Below are positions 1-12,000 of a stretch of 64,000 bases of DNA, in pieces. The notes under the pieces were generated by a model that made no database searches, was not told the DNA's origin, and was given only the letters and a program-made list of their open reading frames with translations. Positions within the stretch are counted from its first letter, which is position 1. Each line of letters starts with the position of its first letter. The position numbers and the translations under genes are program-made. The DNA comes from Iris pallida (lineage: Eukaryota > Streptophyta > Magnoliopsida > Asparagales > Iridaceae): contig JANAVB010003400.1 of the NCBI GenBank assembly GCA_029216955.1, positions 20,730,597 to 20,794,596 on the forward strand, written 5' to 3'.

Positions 1-3000
1 ATGTATTCAGCTGATAAGGCATCATACTCGGTTTGGATGAGACTTTCAAGAGTTTCACTTGACAGCCTTAGATATTCTCTAATAGGTTGTTCAAGTTCTT
101 CTACCACCTTTTCCAAAGCTGTGGCTCTCTCAGTGTCATTGAACATAGCAATATTTCTGATCGTGAGAGCAATTGCAGCCTTCAAGCTTTCATAATTTAA
201 GCCTTTTTCAGGGCCATTTTGATCAAGGCTGCCAAGGTTTTATAGAAAGTTTCAGTATAAATCTCAACTGGAAGATTCATTTCGACATTTGAGCTTGGTG
301 TGGCAGCAATGTCTACCAAGTCCCTCTTCTGAAGGCTAGGAATGGATGTTGATGTTGCCTTGGTAGCAAGTTAAGTTAAAGCCATTATTGATGCTGCTAC
401 CATGGCTAACTGATCCCCAGCAGCTTCAGAGGCCATATCTTCAGCACTTTTTTGGATCATTACTCCAGCCGTGTTTGGAGTTGAAACTAGTTGAGTTTTA
501 GTGGCGGTGATTGTTGCGGGAGGAATGGTCATTATACTAACTGATTCAGGTTCAGACACTGTCTTCTCAAGAACTTGTGTCGGGTCAGTAGTAATAACTG
601 AAGGTGCTCCGACTTTGGTTGATGGGTTGACAATGTCTTCACCACCTTGGCTGACTACAGGCCTTTCGATCTCTGACAGTGCATCAGTCGCAGTTGGTTC
701 TTCTACAACTGTTTCTTCATCTGCAACTGGCTCTTCTGTAGCTGGTTCCTTGTTTGTAATTGGCTCTTCTTCTGTTGCAACTTGTTCTTTTGCAGCCAGC
801 TCTTCTTCTCTTTCTTCAGTAGGAGAAAGTAATTCTTGGCCTACTACCTTCTGCTATCTCCATAGATGGAGAGTCTTCTTCTTCTTTTGAAGAATAACTC
901 TCTTCTTCAGATTCTATGTTTTCTTCATAAATAGCTTTTTGAGAAGGAGGAGGAGGAGCCATAGGCTTTGCTATAACGATGACACCTATAAAAATTAAGC
1001 AAAATAGTTAATATGCAAAATCATAATACATAATTTTGTATAAATTTTGTGTAATTTAGCTTTACCTAGAGCAGGTGCAGGACTCGCCAAGAGATCGTCA
1101 TAATCTTGATCCCAGTCATCATCCCCTAAGTCAACGGCCAGTTCATCCGAGGGGATGGGCTCTGGATTAACAGTATGTGTGGTAACGGTATCCTCAACAG
1201 CTTTCGCCTTTTGTGGCAAAGTCAGATGAAGTGATGAGCTGAGACGTCCGGGAGATAGGAGCCCCATAGCTTCTGTTGATGCTGCTGGTTGAGATATCGA
1301 AGATCCTTCTCCAGGTTGAGCTGAAGAAGATGTAATATTATGAGGGTCCTCGATAGAAGTTTCGCTCTATGGTGTAGCGGCTCTCTGTCGAGAAGGTCCT
1401 TTAATGTTAACCTTCTTCTTCTTCTCTTGGAGAGTAACAGCTACACCTGATTTCCACTTCCGGGTTTTGCTGATAATAATTGGTCCTGCAGCTATTTCCC
1501 CAGCTCCCGTAGGGATCACTTCCAGATACTCATTTGGAACAGCAACATCATCGGGTATGTCCGAAGGTACACTGACTGGTTCTTCGACGTTCCCTTCCTT
1601 GGGCCATCGAAGACTTCCCTTTATATTGTAGCCATGCGTGAAGGAACAAATAGATGCATAAAAGCGAGCATACGAATGAAGTATTCGTAGCTCAGTTGTA
1701 CTTGTAGCAGTTGATACCCAGGATTTAGCACCGGTATATACAGTGCTAAAGTATCTCCATGCCCTTGCACCATCAATTAATTTTCCATAATAATGGAAGC
1801 TGGTGGAGGGATTACCAACGTGAAGTTGGTCATATCCAAACTGACGAGCGAACCGACTTGGTAGATACGGTTCAAACGCACAGTTGTCTTCATTCCTATA
1901 CATCAGATGTGAGGGTCTGATGCACATTAGCCATTTAAAAACTGGCACAGGTAATGAAGTTCTCCTTTCCCCTCTATCTTCAAATTGTACACCGAGACAG
2001 TCGGCTGGAACTGGTGGTCTTGTGCAGAAAAAGTTCCATCCATAAGAGTAGTTTAGTACTGCTCGAGTATCTTCCACTGTAGTTGCAGACCACGTAGCTT
2101 TATTGAACTTTTGGAGGAAGACCTCCGCATTATCTCCAGGGCCTGGTGGCAACAAATTGCAGTTATAATGCAATAGCTAGCCCATCAGATAAGTATAGGG
2201 CATCTCTACCCTAGAGAATTCTTTTCGGTGAGGAGCATTGTTGATTAATTCATCACCAAAGGTCCACAAACCTACATTTATCTGACACACCATTGCCGAT
2301 AGCAAGTTGATTCTAACCTTGAACACCAAGCGTACTGTCGGCCACAATACGTTTCGATGAATTCTGTCAGTTGTGTTAATCTCTGATATGACCCATCTTC
2401 GTAGCCACAGAGAAAGAAAGCCTGCCAGCAAGGCTTCCTTTGAGATCTTCTGACTGCCATGCCTCAGATAGCTCAAGGTTTCAGTCCCCGTAGGTATGTC
2501 TCCAGTCTTAATGGTCAGATACTGGTCCGAAGACTTATGTGTGATCATCAAACTATGGATCAAATATGAAGGAATTATTGAAGAAAGGTCGACAGTTGGA
2601 GCCATATTTTCTTGGAATCTCCCCTTGTCGTTCTTGGATATCCTATTCTCGTGGTAGAATAAATAGGTTGTCCATTTATTAGTATATGCCAAATGCGACC
2701 CACTTTCATACATAGTGGTGCAAATCAGATAATGGCACATCAATTCTTGATACATTTTGACGAGATCAGGATTTTTCTCGCTGATCTCTGTTAGTTCCCT
2801 GTTGGAGGGAACATACTCTTCATATGGAGCTTCACCCATCGGCAGCTTGGAGATGAATTACATCTCGTGCAGTGCAAAACCTATTTCACCTAGCGGGGTT
2901 GTAAAAGTCCCTGTTGAACTGATATACAACTCCATCAAAGCCAAGAATAGGTTACTGTTCATTGGTATACCCTGACTCGTGGAGGCTATTTCTTCATATA

Positions 3001-4417
3001 GTCCAATGGCTTCCAGATCAGTTTTGAAGTTCTTTATAATCCAAGAACTAAGTTGAATCCAGTTCTGATTATAAGGAGTCAGCCACCTTGGTAGCCTAGG
3101 GTTGGCCTGGAGATATAATACTGAGGCCTTCATAAACTTGTTGATGAACATTAGGGTCTGCACCGGTTGGATCAAAGCTGAATCTTCGCTCGGTGTGAAT
3201 CCAGACAGTAGACCAGAGAAAGGGACGACACCACCACTAGTAGTACTGGTGTGGTAGCCCATTTCGTTGGCCCCATCCCTCTTAAAAATAATTTTGCCCG
3301 CCTACCATAACTGCTGGGAGTCAGGTTCTATAGCATCTGTCTTGGATGAGTAGCATGGACGAATGCAGATAAGGGATAATCTTTGGCCATGTCTGGGAGA
3401 TACATTGCCCTCTCTCCAAACTTAAACACCCAAGCCTCCTTCTTGGGGTTTGTTTGTGATTGGAAATCTATAGCGTCCCCAAACATGAAGGCAGGCTTCA
3501 AAAATTATTGGTCATCTAGCGATACCAGTAATTCTCCATTCATCATTGACAATAGCATTCTGTCCCCCTGAGCAGCTATCAGTTGGTGTCTCTTCTCAGG
3601 GTACTGTTTGTCACTTTGGAGAAATTCAACATGTGACAGATTTTCCAAGTATTTCAAACCCACAATTCCAACTGGTGAGCCAAATACCTCTGCAAGAGGA
3701 TGAATTTGCAAGTCCACTGCCAAAAGAAAAAAAAAATCAAGTTAGTAAAAATCTAATTTGAATTTTTACGCAGATGACTTAGTCTGAATTTTACGCATAA
3801 AGATTAAAGACTCTGTACTAGAGAGCTTGATTATGCAAACTTTACGCTTATGCGCAAAAAATTTAGTTGATAAAAATTTTAAGTACAAAAGTTCTTTGTT
3901 TTGTGCAAAGTCTTTCACTTGTGATTTTACGCAGGCATATATAAATGTGGGCATATTTGTGTTTAACATTTTACGCTGGCACGTATGGACGTGAGCGTAT
4001 TTTTGTTATTCATATTTTATGATGACACGTATAGACGTGAGCGTATTTTGTTTTTTTATGCTGGCACGTATTGACGTGAGCGTATTTTGATTTTACGCTG
4101 GCACGTATAAACGTGGGCGTATTTTTTTATATTTTTACGCTGACACGTATAACGTGGGCGTATTTTGTTATTTCAATTTCTACGCTTACACGTATAAACG
4201 TGGGCGTGAAGTTTAGGGTTCGAGTCTTCTTCTTCTCCGACGAACTCACGGACGAATTAGGTAGTGTTCTACCTTTCATGGCCGGAGCCACAGCGGGGTT
4301 GGTCTTTCGGGGTGTCTCCGATAATGCGACGGCGGTTCCCGTGCGCTTGCTTCTCGACGAAGCAGCGACGGGCTTCTTGCCCTTGGCGTCGACGGTGGTT
4401 TTGCTCTTGGGGGCCAT
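1..4417 (-). pseudogene. Plant-mobile-domain (PMD) protein, decayed, running off the left edge
   Basis: The reading starts at an ATG at 4417 with a Lys/Ser-rich N-terminus (MAPKSKTTVDAKGKK) just downstream of a good TATA box. A likely first intron runs from a GTGAGT donor near 4249 to a strong pyrimidine-rich acceptor at 3717, although the simple join does not keep frame. The domain lies at about 3262-1600 and shows GEIGFALHEM, KLPMGEAPYEEYVPS, LWLRRWV and FARQFGYDQ, which resemble the PMD (MAIN/MAIL-like, aminotransferase-like) family. That family occurs both in host genes and inside plant transposons. A Ser/Glu/Asp-rich tail follows, with a likely small intron near 1065-997. In-frame stops lie at 3505, 2858, 2177 and 1367, and frame shifts are likely near 3280 and 210, so it is not translatable as it stands. 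PMD identity is by eye. Being transposon-borne is inference from the surroundings. Confidence 0.72.
3923..4211. repeat. Tandem array of about seven dyad-symmetric 36-46 bp units
   Basis: Units are built around TTTTACGCTGGCACGTAT followed by ACGTGGGCGTATTTT. Each unit is close to self-complementary, with TACGC..CACGT facing ACGTG..GCGTA. Spacer lengths and bases vary between copies, so the array is not freshly amplified. It lies in the putative first intron of the PMD gene. Confidence 0.85.
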
Positions 4418-4506
4418 TGATTTGAACTGAGAGGATGAAGAGGAAGAGAGTAAAGAAAGATCGAGATTTCGAGAATGAGTAAAGTTCTCTCTCTATCGGC
4501 AAGGCT

Positions 4507-4516
4507 CTATTTATAG
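4507..4516 (-). promoter_or_regulatory. TATA box of the PMD gene
   Basis: The minus strand reads CTATAAATAG here, 90 bp upstream of the ATG at 4417. A start about 30 bp downstream would give a 5' UTR of roughly 60 nt with CT-rich sequence. The position and sequence fit a plant core promoter, but no transcript evidence is available. Confidence 0.55.
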
Positions 4517-4539
4517 AGAATTTTGAAATCGGTTCAAAT

Positions 4540-5270
4540 TCCCGAAATTTATGCTGACTGTTGGATTTCCCAAAAATTATGCTTCTAAGCCGGCCATTGG
4601 GTATCCCGAACTTTACGCGGACTGTTGGGTACCCCGAAATTTACGCGGACTGTTGGTATCTCAGATTTTTACGCTTCTGTCCAAAGTATTTCAAATCTTA
4701 GAAAAAATTTGAAAACTTTGAAAGGGATCTTGTAGAAGCATAAATAAATTTTATAGACCAAATCAAAGAAGTTGAGAGCTTTACGCAAGACAAACTGAGT
4801 CAGATTCAAACTTTACGCAAGTCAAACTGAGTCAGATTCAAATTTTACGCAGAGAGCAAACAGAGTAAACTCTACGCGAACTACTTTACGCGAGAACCAT
4901 CCTCAAGCCTTTATGCGGAAGACAGGCTGTCCATATCGTATTTAATGTGCGTGATACTGTTCTGACAGAATAATTTTCTGACAGTAAATTACACAGAAGC
5001 CGAGAAATATTTTTTACACCAAATCCAACACTTGTCGTTTAGTGTGCAGATGGGTTACTTTACGCTCAAGAGACTGCTTCTTTTATGCATGAAAGCTATT
5101 TCGAGCTTTTACGCTCAAGGCTTTCGTGTGTGTAGAGTTTATTTGAGCTAATTATACGCTCAAGGCTACTTTTCAGCCACTTTACGCAGGAAGTTTATTT
5201 GGGTTATTTTACGCCCAGTCTGCTACTTTACGCAGCAAGTCTATTTTGGGTTATTTTACGCCCAATCTTT
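4540..5270. repeat. Region with recurrent TTTACGC motif and short direct repeats
   Basis: TTTACGC or a close variant (TTATACGC, TCTACGC, TTTATGC) recurs well over a dozen times, mostly in one orientation. It includes a local tandem repeat at about 4780-4850 built on CTTTACGCAAGNCAAACTGAG and another at 5175-5265 built on TTTACGCCCA/TTTACGCAG. The segment lies between two divergent TATA boxes. I cannot tell whether these are promoter elements or subterminal repeats of a DNA transposon. Confidence 0.75.
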
Positions 5271-5507
5271 TCTGGCTATGTGAGAAAGTGGTCTGCATAC
5301 GTGGCTTTCATGCCACACTTATCGAGGTACGTGTGTACGTGCTCTCCCTATATTGCTGAAGTTGTGGGACACGTGTCACCACGCGTAGAGACTAAAACTC
5401 TACATGGGACATGTGTCATCACGCGTAGAGGTTGATTTTCAATCGTGGGTGACAGTTATTTGTGTAGAGACCCGATTATGTTGCTTATTACGCACAGAGG
5501 GTCTAGT

Positions 5508-5940
5508 CTATAAATAGACTTATTTTTAACACAAGACATAATCAAGAGAGAGATACAGAGGAGGAGATTCTGAAAAAACTCATACTTTCAGAGTGATTTT
5601 CCAGAAGCATTTCTTTAACTTTTTCTCAAGAACAGGGTGAAGCAGAGCAGAAAAGCATTCGACTGTGCCATCAGTATCGTTGTGTCGATACCTTTCTGGT
5701 GACTTAGTTCTTCCGATTGTTCATCTTCTTCAAGCAATTTTCTTCATCATCGTATGGTCCAAGGAACAAAGTGATCGCTCTCAGATCAGACTTCCATAGC
5801 AATACTTCCCAGAAACAACTTGTACTTTTGTACTTTTTCTCATTTTCTTTCAAAAGCCAATTTTAGGCATTTTGTTAAGTGAAACAGGGACCGCACAGGT
5901 CGATGCACGACCAGTCGGAGGTCGTCAGGATGAATGAAGG
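5508..5940 (+). promoter_or_regulatory. Plus-strand TATA box and long untranslated-type leader
   Basis: CTATAAATAG sits at 5508-5517. It is preceded by two near-identical copies of an ACACGTGTCA..CACGCGTAGAG segment (5365-5430) that resemble G-box/ABRE cores. About 400 bp downstream is purine-rich and then CT/TTC-rich with no sustained reading frame, like a retroelement or pararetrovirus leader. No coding sequence follows, because the next segment is LTR debris in the other orientation. Promoter activity is inferred. Confidence 0.4.
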
Positions 5941-7380
5941 GGGATGTTGAGAAGAAAGAGTCTGTAAAGAAATGGTGGGGAGCCTCTTAGAAAAATGGAG
6001 AATGTGATGAAGAAGGAGATAAAGAGTTTGGTCATGGAGGAGGAGTTAGAAAGAATGAGACGGAAGTTCGGCCATGGGCTGAGGTAGAGGAAAGAGAAGG
6101 TGAGGGGGAGTTGATGTTCGGTTAGGGGGTGTGAGGAGATGTTGTGTAAATAAGAAAAGAAAATGAAGATGTGTGTGTGTGAAACAAAGAGGGTTCGGAT
6201 GAGAGTAGTTAGGAAGAGAGGAGAGAGAGAGAAAGAGGGGAATCTTTAAAAAGTATAGAGAGAGAAGTTTGGGGATTAGGGTCGGCTACCTAGGAGGGGT
6301 GTGTGTGTTTGTTGTCATGAAGGGATAGGTGGAGTGGATTGATGAAGGATTAATCGATGGCTAGGATTGGGTGTGCTAGGTTAAGTTATATTTGAGTGTA
6401 TGATAAATAAAGTTGTCCATTGGATTTGAAAGTGTGTAGGCTTATGGTGTTTGGTGTTTTGTAGGGGGGTGAGTGTGTTGATATTCATGAGGAGATAATA
6501 TGAAGCTTGGGTTTGGTTCAAATGAGTTGGCTCGGATCAAAATCGGGCTTGGCGCAATAAATGGCTTAATTTAGTCATTTATGATCACGGGTAAATAAGT
6601 AGCATGCAGGGGCTAAATTGAATGGGACATAAGTGGCATGTGTGTAGTAGGTTTAATGTAGGTCGCATCCATATTTTGGGACGATAGGTTTGGGTCGAAA
6701 TGGTGTCCCCAATTCAAGTCGGAATAAATGTGACTCCGTGGGAGGAATTTAAGATCTGATCTTGTGTCAGAAAGTTGTGCGATCAAAATAAAGCACAAGA
6801 AGGTGTGTTTAAGTGGTAAAGAATGATGTTGTGTGTTTTGGTGGATCATGAGAGTGGCCATATGAAATTGGGTTGGGCGTTGGATTAAGTCGGGTTAAGT
6901 TTGGGCTAGGATTGGTCAACGGCTACAATTTTAGTCATTTATAATCATTGATGGAATAGGAGCATGCGGGAGATCAATTGGTGGCATACAAGTGTCACGT
7001 GCATAGTAGGCTCAAAATAGGTCAAAACCATATATTGGGTCAATTAGGTTGGAACAATGTCGAGCCCCGAAATCAAATTGGAAGTCTGGTCAAGTTTTAC
7101 GGTAGTTGGTCAAATGGCCTAAATTGACCAGGAAGTTGTGCGAAGCTAAAAGGATACAAGGGAACAAGTTTGAGTGAGACATCATATACCAAAATGAAGA
7201 TACTTTTGTCTACTACAAAACTCATAAAGAAAGTTTTGAGAGATTGCAATCCCTGACGCTCCAAAAATCAAAGTCACAAAAAAGAACATTTAATGATCAA
7301 AAATAATTATAATAAAATATTTGTTGAAAATAATTCATTTAGAAAATTTTAAAATAAACCATAAAATTCAGGGGCTCACA
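5941..7380 (-). mobile_element. LTR of a gypsy-like element (family also at 55.6, 57.3 and 63.1 kb)
   Basis: The minus-strand LTR start TGTGAGCCCCTG is at 7380. About 360 bp inside it is GTCAAAACCATATATTGGGT (7020-7042), found at the same distance from the LTR start in the copies ending at 55,994 and 63,444. A diverged second copy of about 360 bp (from about 6580) makes this LTR longer than the others. The left part (5941-6300) is GA-rich with GT runs. The 3' limit is not resolved and no PBS was found. Confidence 0.55.
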
Positions 7381-7439
7381 TACTAACGCAAAATTATTGA
7401 AAAAATTATGATAATGGCATCTGAAATAGTCGCGGGAAT

Positions 7440-7668
7440 TCTCCCCCTCCTCCACTTTACTTGACGGCTTTAAACTAGCCGTCAAATAAACGTGGTGGAT
7501 TACTTGACAATTTGCCAAAATCTGTCAACTAAAGTGTACAATATTGTATAGTTAACACAAAATAGGGGTTTAGTTGACACAAGGCCTTATCCGTCAAGTA
7601 AATTTGAATAGTTGACGGAAATTATTGACCGTCAATAAAAAAACCGTCAACAAATATCATTTTTCTTG

Positions 7669-7673
<5 letters not shown>
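7440..7673. mobile_element. CACTA-type transposon terminus (fragment)
   Basis: The right edge ends in TTTTTCTTGTAGTG, the complement of CACTACAAGAAAAA, which is a common plant CACTA terminus. Several inverted TTGACGG/CCGTCAA subterminal repeats lie inside. No partner terminus with the same sequence and no transposase were found nearby, so this is an end fragment or a small derivative. Confidence 0.65.
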
Positions 7674-7764
<91 letters not shown>

Positions 7765-7869
7765 CACCATTCTTTTTTTCATTATCATCATTTATCCGAG
7801 TGTGTCCACATTCTTCTTTGTCTTCTGGGATAATGTTGAGCATGTCGTCGATATATACGCACACTACAA

Positions 7870-7951
<82 letters not shown>

Positions 7952-8068
7952 ATTAAAAAAAATATACGCACACTAACACCATTCTTTTTTCTTCATTATC
8001 ATCATTTATCCGAGTGGGTCCACATTCTTCTTTGTCTTCCGGGATAATGTTGAGCATGTCGTCGATAG
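7674..8068. repeat. Tandem duplication of about 200 bp carrying (GT)n and (AT)n tracts
   Basis: A unit starting ACACCATTCTTTTTT and ending GTCGTCGATA occurs at 7763-7850 and again at about 7974-8067. The copies are separated by an (AT)n tract at 7871-7944. (GT)n covers 7671-7713 and (AT)n 7714-7762. The copies differ at only a few positions. Reading frames here are microsatellite artefacts. Confidence 0.85.
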
Positions 8069-8079
8069 ATAGATCTATC

Positions 8080-9050
8080 CTCATCCCGGACCATCTGCCC
8101 TACTTTTCCTAGCTTGAGATTAGTAATAAAATTTTAAACCAAAGTGAATCCTTCTCCATAGCCGGAGTCTGGTAAGCGAGAGATATGATAAGCCAGAATA
8201 ACCGTCTTGGAACTTGTGAGAACAACATCATCAGATGAGACACGTATTGCCTTCAGGAAAAACTCCTTTGCTACTTTCAACTATTCAATTTCTTGATTGA
8301 ATTTTTTGTCGGAGATTCTGGTGTACTCCAATTGTGGTTCTTTGTTTAATTTGAATAATTCTCTTATCTAATAAGATGGGAATTGCTGATTATACTGTCT
8401 TTATTCCCAAAGGATCCAGATCTTAAATTTAAAGACCGTCTGGAACTTAGTGGCGTGGGAGAGGACGACAGTCAAGCAAATATCTGGAATGCATCCTTCA
8501 AATTCTCCTAGAGACCAAGTATTGATGTTGACTTCATGTGCAAGACCCTTTCTGATATGGGTCCTATACTTCTGAATTTCATGAAAGCATGCAATGAAAT
8601 AAGGGTTTTTATATTTATTTAGAATAAGTTCTTCACCATCAAAGAGTTTGGGGATGTCCGTCTCTTCGAGCTGCTTGAAGAACCTTACAAGTCTTGAGTC
8701 ATCTATTAACTATTGTTGGTGCATGGATATCAGCTATTGCACCGTCATTTCTGCATCAAATTCTAAAAAAAAATCATCCTAGATATTTAGTGCTTTTAGT
8801 AGATCTGTAAAATCGAAAATGCTTAGATTTACTAAATCATTGGTTTGCAGATGTGAATTTTTTTTAATTCTTTCTGTTTGGAGGATGACCTTGAAAAAAG
8901 ATCTTTTTCCTTGGAAACTAATGCATGGGATCTTGACATTGTGGAGTGTGTCACCATCCTAATGACCTTTTGTTGGAGCTCCTCAAATTTCTTGTTTATA
9001 AAGAAATTCTTCTGCATTTCTGTGAGATATAATTTTTCAACCTGTAACAA
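8080..9050 (-). pseudogene. Broken downstream open-frame region of the retroelement/pararetrovirus remnant
   Basis: Coding-like minus-strand sequence continues downstream of the RNase H block but is interrupted by stops. The longest open stretch is 72 codons at 8832-9050 and is rich in Lys/Glu/Gln with coiled-coil character. A second stretch near 8160-8340 is also lysine/glutamate-rich. I do not recognise the family. Its place after a protease-RT-RNase H cassette would fit an extra caulimovirid reading frame, but that is inference only. Confidence 0.35.
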
Positions 9051-9689
9051 CCAATAGCTGATTGATTTAACATTGACTATTTGTATATCTCTAAAACAGC
9101 CATTGTATTTTTCCAGGCTGTTTTGTTGTTAGTCTCAAAGTCCTGGTTATACCAGTTTTTGACGACCATGGGGGCGAGAAATTATTGGGTGGTCCGGGCT
9201 CACCCCGTGGCAATGGTGAATGGTGAACCTGGCTACTAATTTCTTGACAGTTGACATAATATTTGGTATAAAAAAAAATTTAATGTTAAAAAAATAAAAA
9301 TAAACTATTTAGAAATTCACTTGCATATAATTTGAAAAAATAGATTTTTTTTCTTTCAAAAATATTTTTTTAAAATGACCTAGAAAATAAGAAAAATGTA
9401 GTGATATGATGTATTATGCCTAAGTGTCAACAAATTAGTGGCCAGGCTCACCATTCACCCAATTCTGGTCTAGGTCCCATTTGGACTATTCGCATGTGTT
9501 TGGCTATTCGCTTATTGGAATGTATTTGGGCTTTTCGCCACCTGTGTGACTGGGCTATTCACGTGGGCTTTATGGCTATTTGCCTATAAATTAGGGCTAT
9601 TTGCCTGTACATCTGGGTATTCACTTGGAAACTTGGCTATTCTCCATTTTGCAGGATGTCGAGGTACTTAGCTCACCAAAATCCTTCTT

Positions 9690-11573
9690 GACCTTCTTAG
9701 AGGCGATCAGTTCGAACTCCTCTTGCCTCTTCATTTCGTCGAAGATTTTTTTGAACCTTTTGTAATCTTCTTCCTCCATGGTTTATAACCTGGTAAGAGT
9801 ATCAGGCATGAAATTAGTATATCCAAGGATATAAATAACTTCATAATTAACCAATTTCAGATACATGGTAATTCCAATCCTTTGAAAAAAAATTCGGGAT
9901 TACTAATTATTTTCTTTTTGAGAAAGTCTGTTACCGATTTATTATCGGTTTTAATGATAAATTGTCTATAGATAATATATATCTCTTAACTTTTTATAGC
10001 CAGTTTAACCGCTACTAATTCTTTGTCGTATGTGGCATATTTTAACTATATTTTAGTGAAGTTTTTGGATGTGTAAGTAATGATTTCCTTATGTTTAGCA
10101 ATTAAAACACCTGCCCATAAATTATCTGAAGCATCCATTTGTAATACTAATTTGTCATCATCTAGGGAAAAATAAAGGATGCTTTGATCCTTTACCAATT
10201 CTTTAATTTTTGATATTTCAATTTTTTCTTATGGTAGTAAGATAATGGGAATTTTATGTGTATCCCACTTCATGGGTTGTTCACTCGTTGCTTGTTTATG
10301 TTTGGCTTGCTCTTTTGCAAGTATATCTTGGAGTTTTTCAACTCTAGCCAAAAGGTTGGTATGAATTTCCTTCCATAGTTAAGCAATCAGAGAAAACTCT
10401 AAAGTTCGTTAAGTGTTTTAACATCTTCAGGAAAATCTCATATTTTTTTTACAAATATGTTGTTGCAGTTCAATCTGCCCATTCTTAATAACCATTCCCG
10501 AAAAGTCAATCTCGATTTCGAATAACTCTACCTTTTTATGGCTGAGTATAATTTCATTATCTAATAATAGTTTAACCATATTTAATAGATGTTCCTTGTG
10601 TTCATCTGCATTTTTAGAGAATACTATGATATCATCAATATAAAAAACTACGTAAGGTAGACGTTCGAATATAGAGTTCATCCATTTCTGAAATATTGTG
10701 GTGCATTTTTTTAATACAAATGATAACTAACCATTCAAAATGTCCTTGGGGTGACTGTTATTAGCTCAATGGATGCTTTATCAGCAAGTTTGAATTGCTA
10801 ATTTGGCATCAAATTTACTATAAAACTTAGCTCCTTGTATTTGCTTAATTATGTGTTCTGCTGAGGGAATAAAGTATCCGTCAAACTTTGTATAGCTATT
10901 AAGCTTTCTATAATTAATAACCATTCTAGCTTTTCCTCGTTTTATCTTCGCATGATTTCTTACTAGAAAAGTTGGCGAAGAATGAGGGCTAAAGCTTTTT
11001 TTATTAGCTTCAGTCCTAGAAGTTCATTTATTTGTTTATCAAATTTTTCTTTATCAGAAGGTGACACCATAATACTATTTACTCGGACTTTAGAATCTTT
11101 ATATAAGTCATGAGGTCAATTTGACAGTAGTAAGGTACTCTGTCAAACCATTTTAGGGGCTGTTAGGGTATATTTATCAGCTAATGGTACCGAAAGTGGT
11201 ACTCTTGGTATAGATACCCATAAATATTGAAAGATTGTGTATTGAAAAAAGGATAATGACGAAGGTTATCATAATCGCTTGGTAAGACGATAAAATCATA
11301 ATTGTATGTCTTGATGTTTCCATGAATATCTTGAAACTGTATTTCAAGACCTTTTACTAATAACTGCCTATCCATAAAAGCATTAACCTTTCCATGTTTA
11401 TCTAATTTTACCCACAAAGATTGTGGTATAAATATTTCTTGCAATAAACTTGCTTCCGCTCCGATATCCACCAAAACATGTATTGTAAATTCAGTATACC
11501 CTGGAATACAGATAGTTAAGGGTATGTATATATGTAGCTGTACTTTAGATTTTAGATCAATTGTTTTGATCAT
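9690..11573 (-). pseudogene. Pol remnant: aspartic protease, reverse transcriptase, RNase H (likely endogenous pararetrovirus)
   Basis: The order on the minus strand is a retropepsin-like protease at about 11,573-11,181 (active-site segment DIGAEASLL), the reverse-transcriptase palm at 10,681-10,427 (YIDDIIVFSK), and RNase H at about 10,160-9880 (MDASDNLWAG, TDNKSVTDF). The RT N-terminal part (11,080-10,690) and the RNase H have many stops and frame shifts, so this is a dead copy. No integrase follows the RNase H, which favours Caulimoviridae over Ty3/gypsy. A gypsy element that lost integrase remains possible. No functional polyprotein is encoded. Confidence 0.6.
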
Positions 11574-12000
11574 CTATCTGCACATTGTTGGAGGGTAGGT
11601 TGTTAACAATACTATTGATTTTGGGGTTTGTACCTAGTATGATATAATTAACATCCAACTGTGTGTGGTATGTATAGGATGGAATTTCTTCCCAATATAT
11701 ATTGTTCCACTCCTCTATTTTTAATTTTACGGTATCTAATAAAGTACTAGCGACCTCTAGATCAATCATATTAATCATTTTTCTTTATAAGGATTCTTTG
11801 TTATAGTTTCATATTTCTTAATATGTTTTCTAAGGACTGACATGGTATGATCCATGTTTTTCATTACAATGGTCCTATAATTGAACATGTTAATGTCTTC
11901 TTTTATTATATCTTTGAATTTTTGTAATATATGAACCATCTTATAAGCCTCATTTTTTGACTTTCATCATATTTAGTGTTTTTCCTATACCAATCTGTAC
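11557..12000 (-). pseudogene. Upstream frame fragment of the pararetrovirus-like remnant
   Basis: A 73-codon open stretch (11,778-11,557) overlaps the start of the protease frame in a different register. Weak coding-like sequence continues upstream to about 11,980. No domain is recognised. It probably belongs to the same decayed element, with a frame shift separating it from the protease. Confidence 0.3.

Noticed and set aside
7625..7949. Open frames of alternating Tyr-Ile or Cys-Val in both strands
   Set aside because: They are translations of (AT)n and (GT)n tracts. The same holds at 24.5, 25.1, 27.8, 34.6, 37.3, 49.1 and 53.2 kb.
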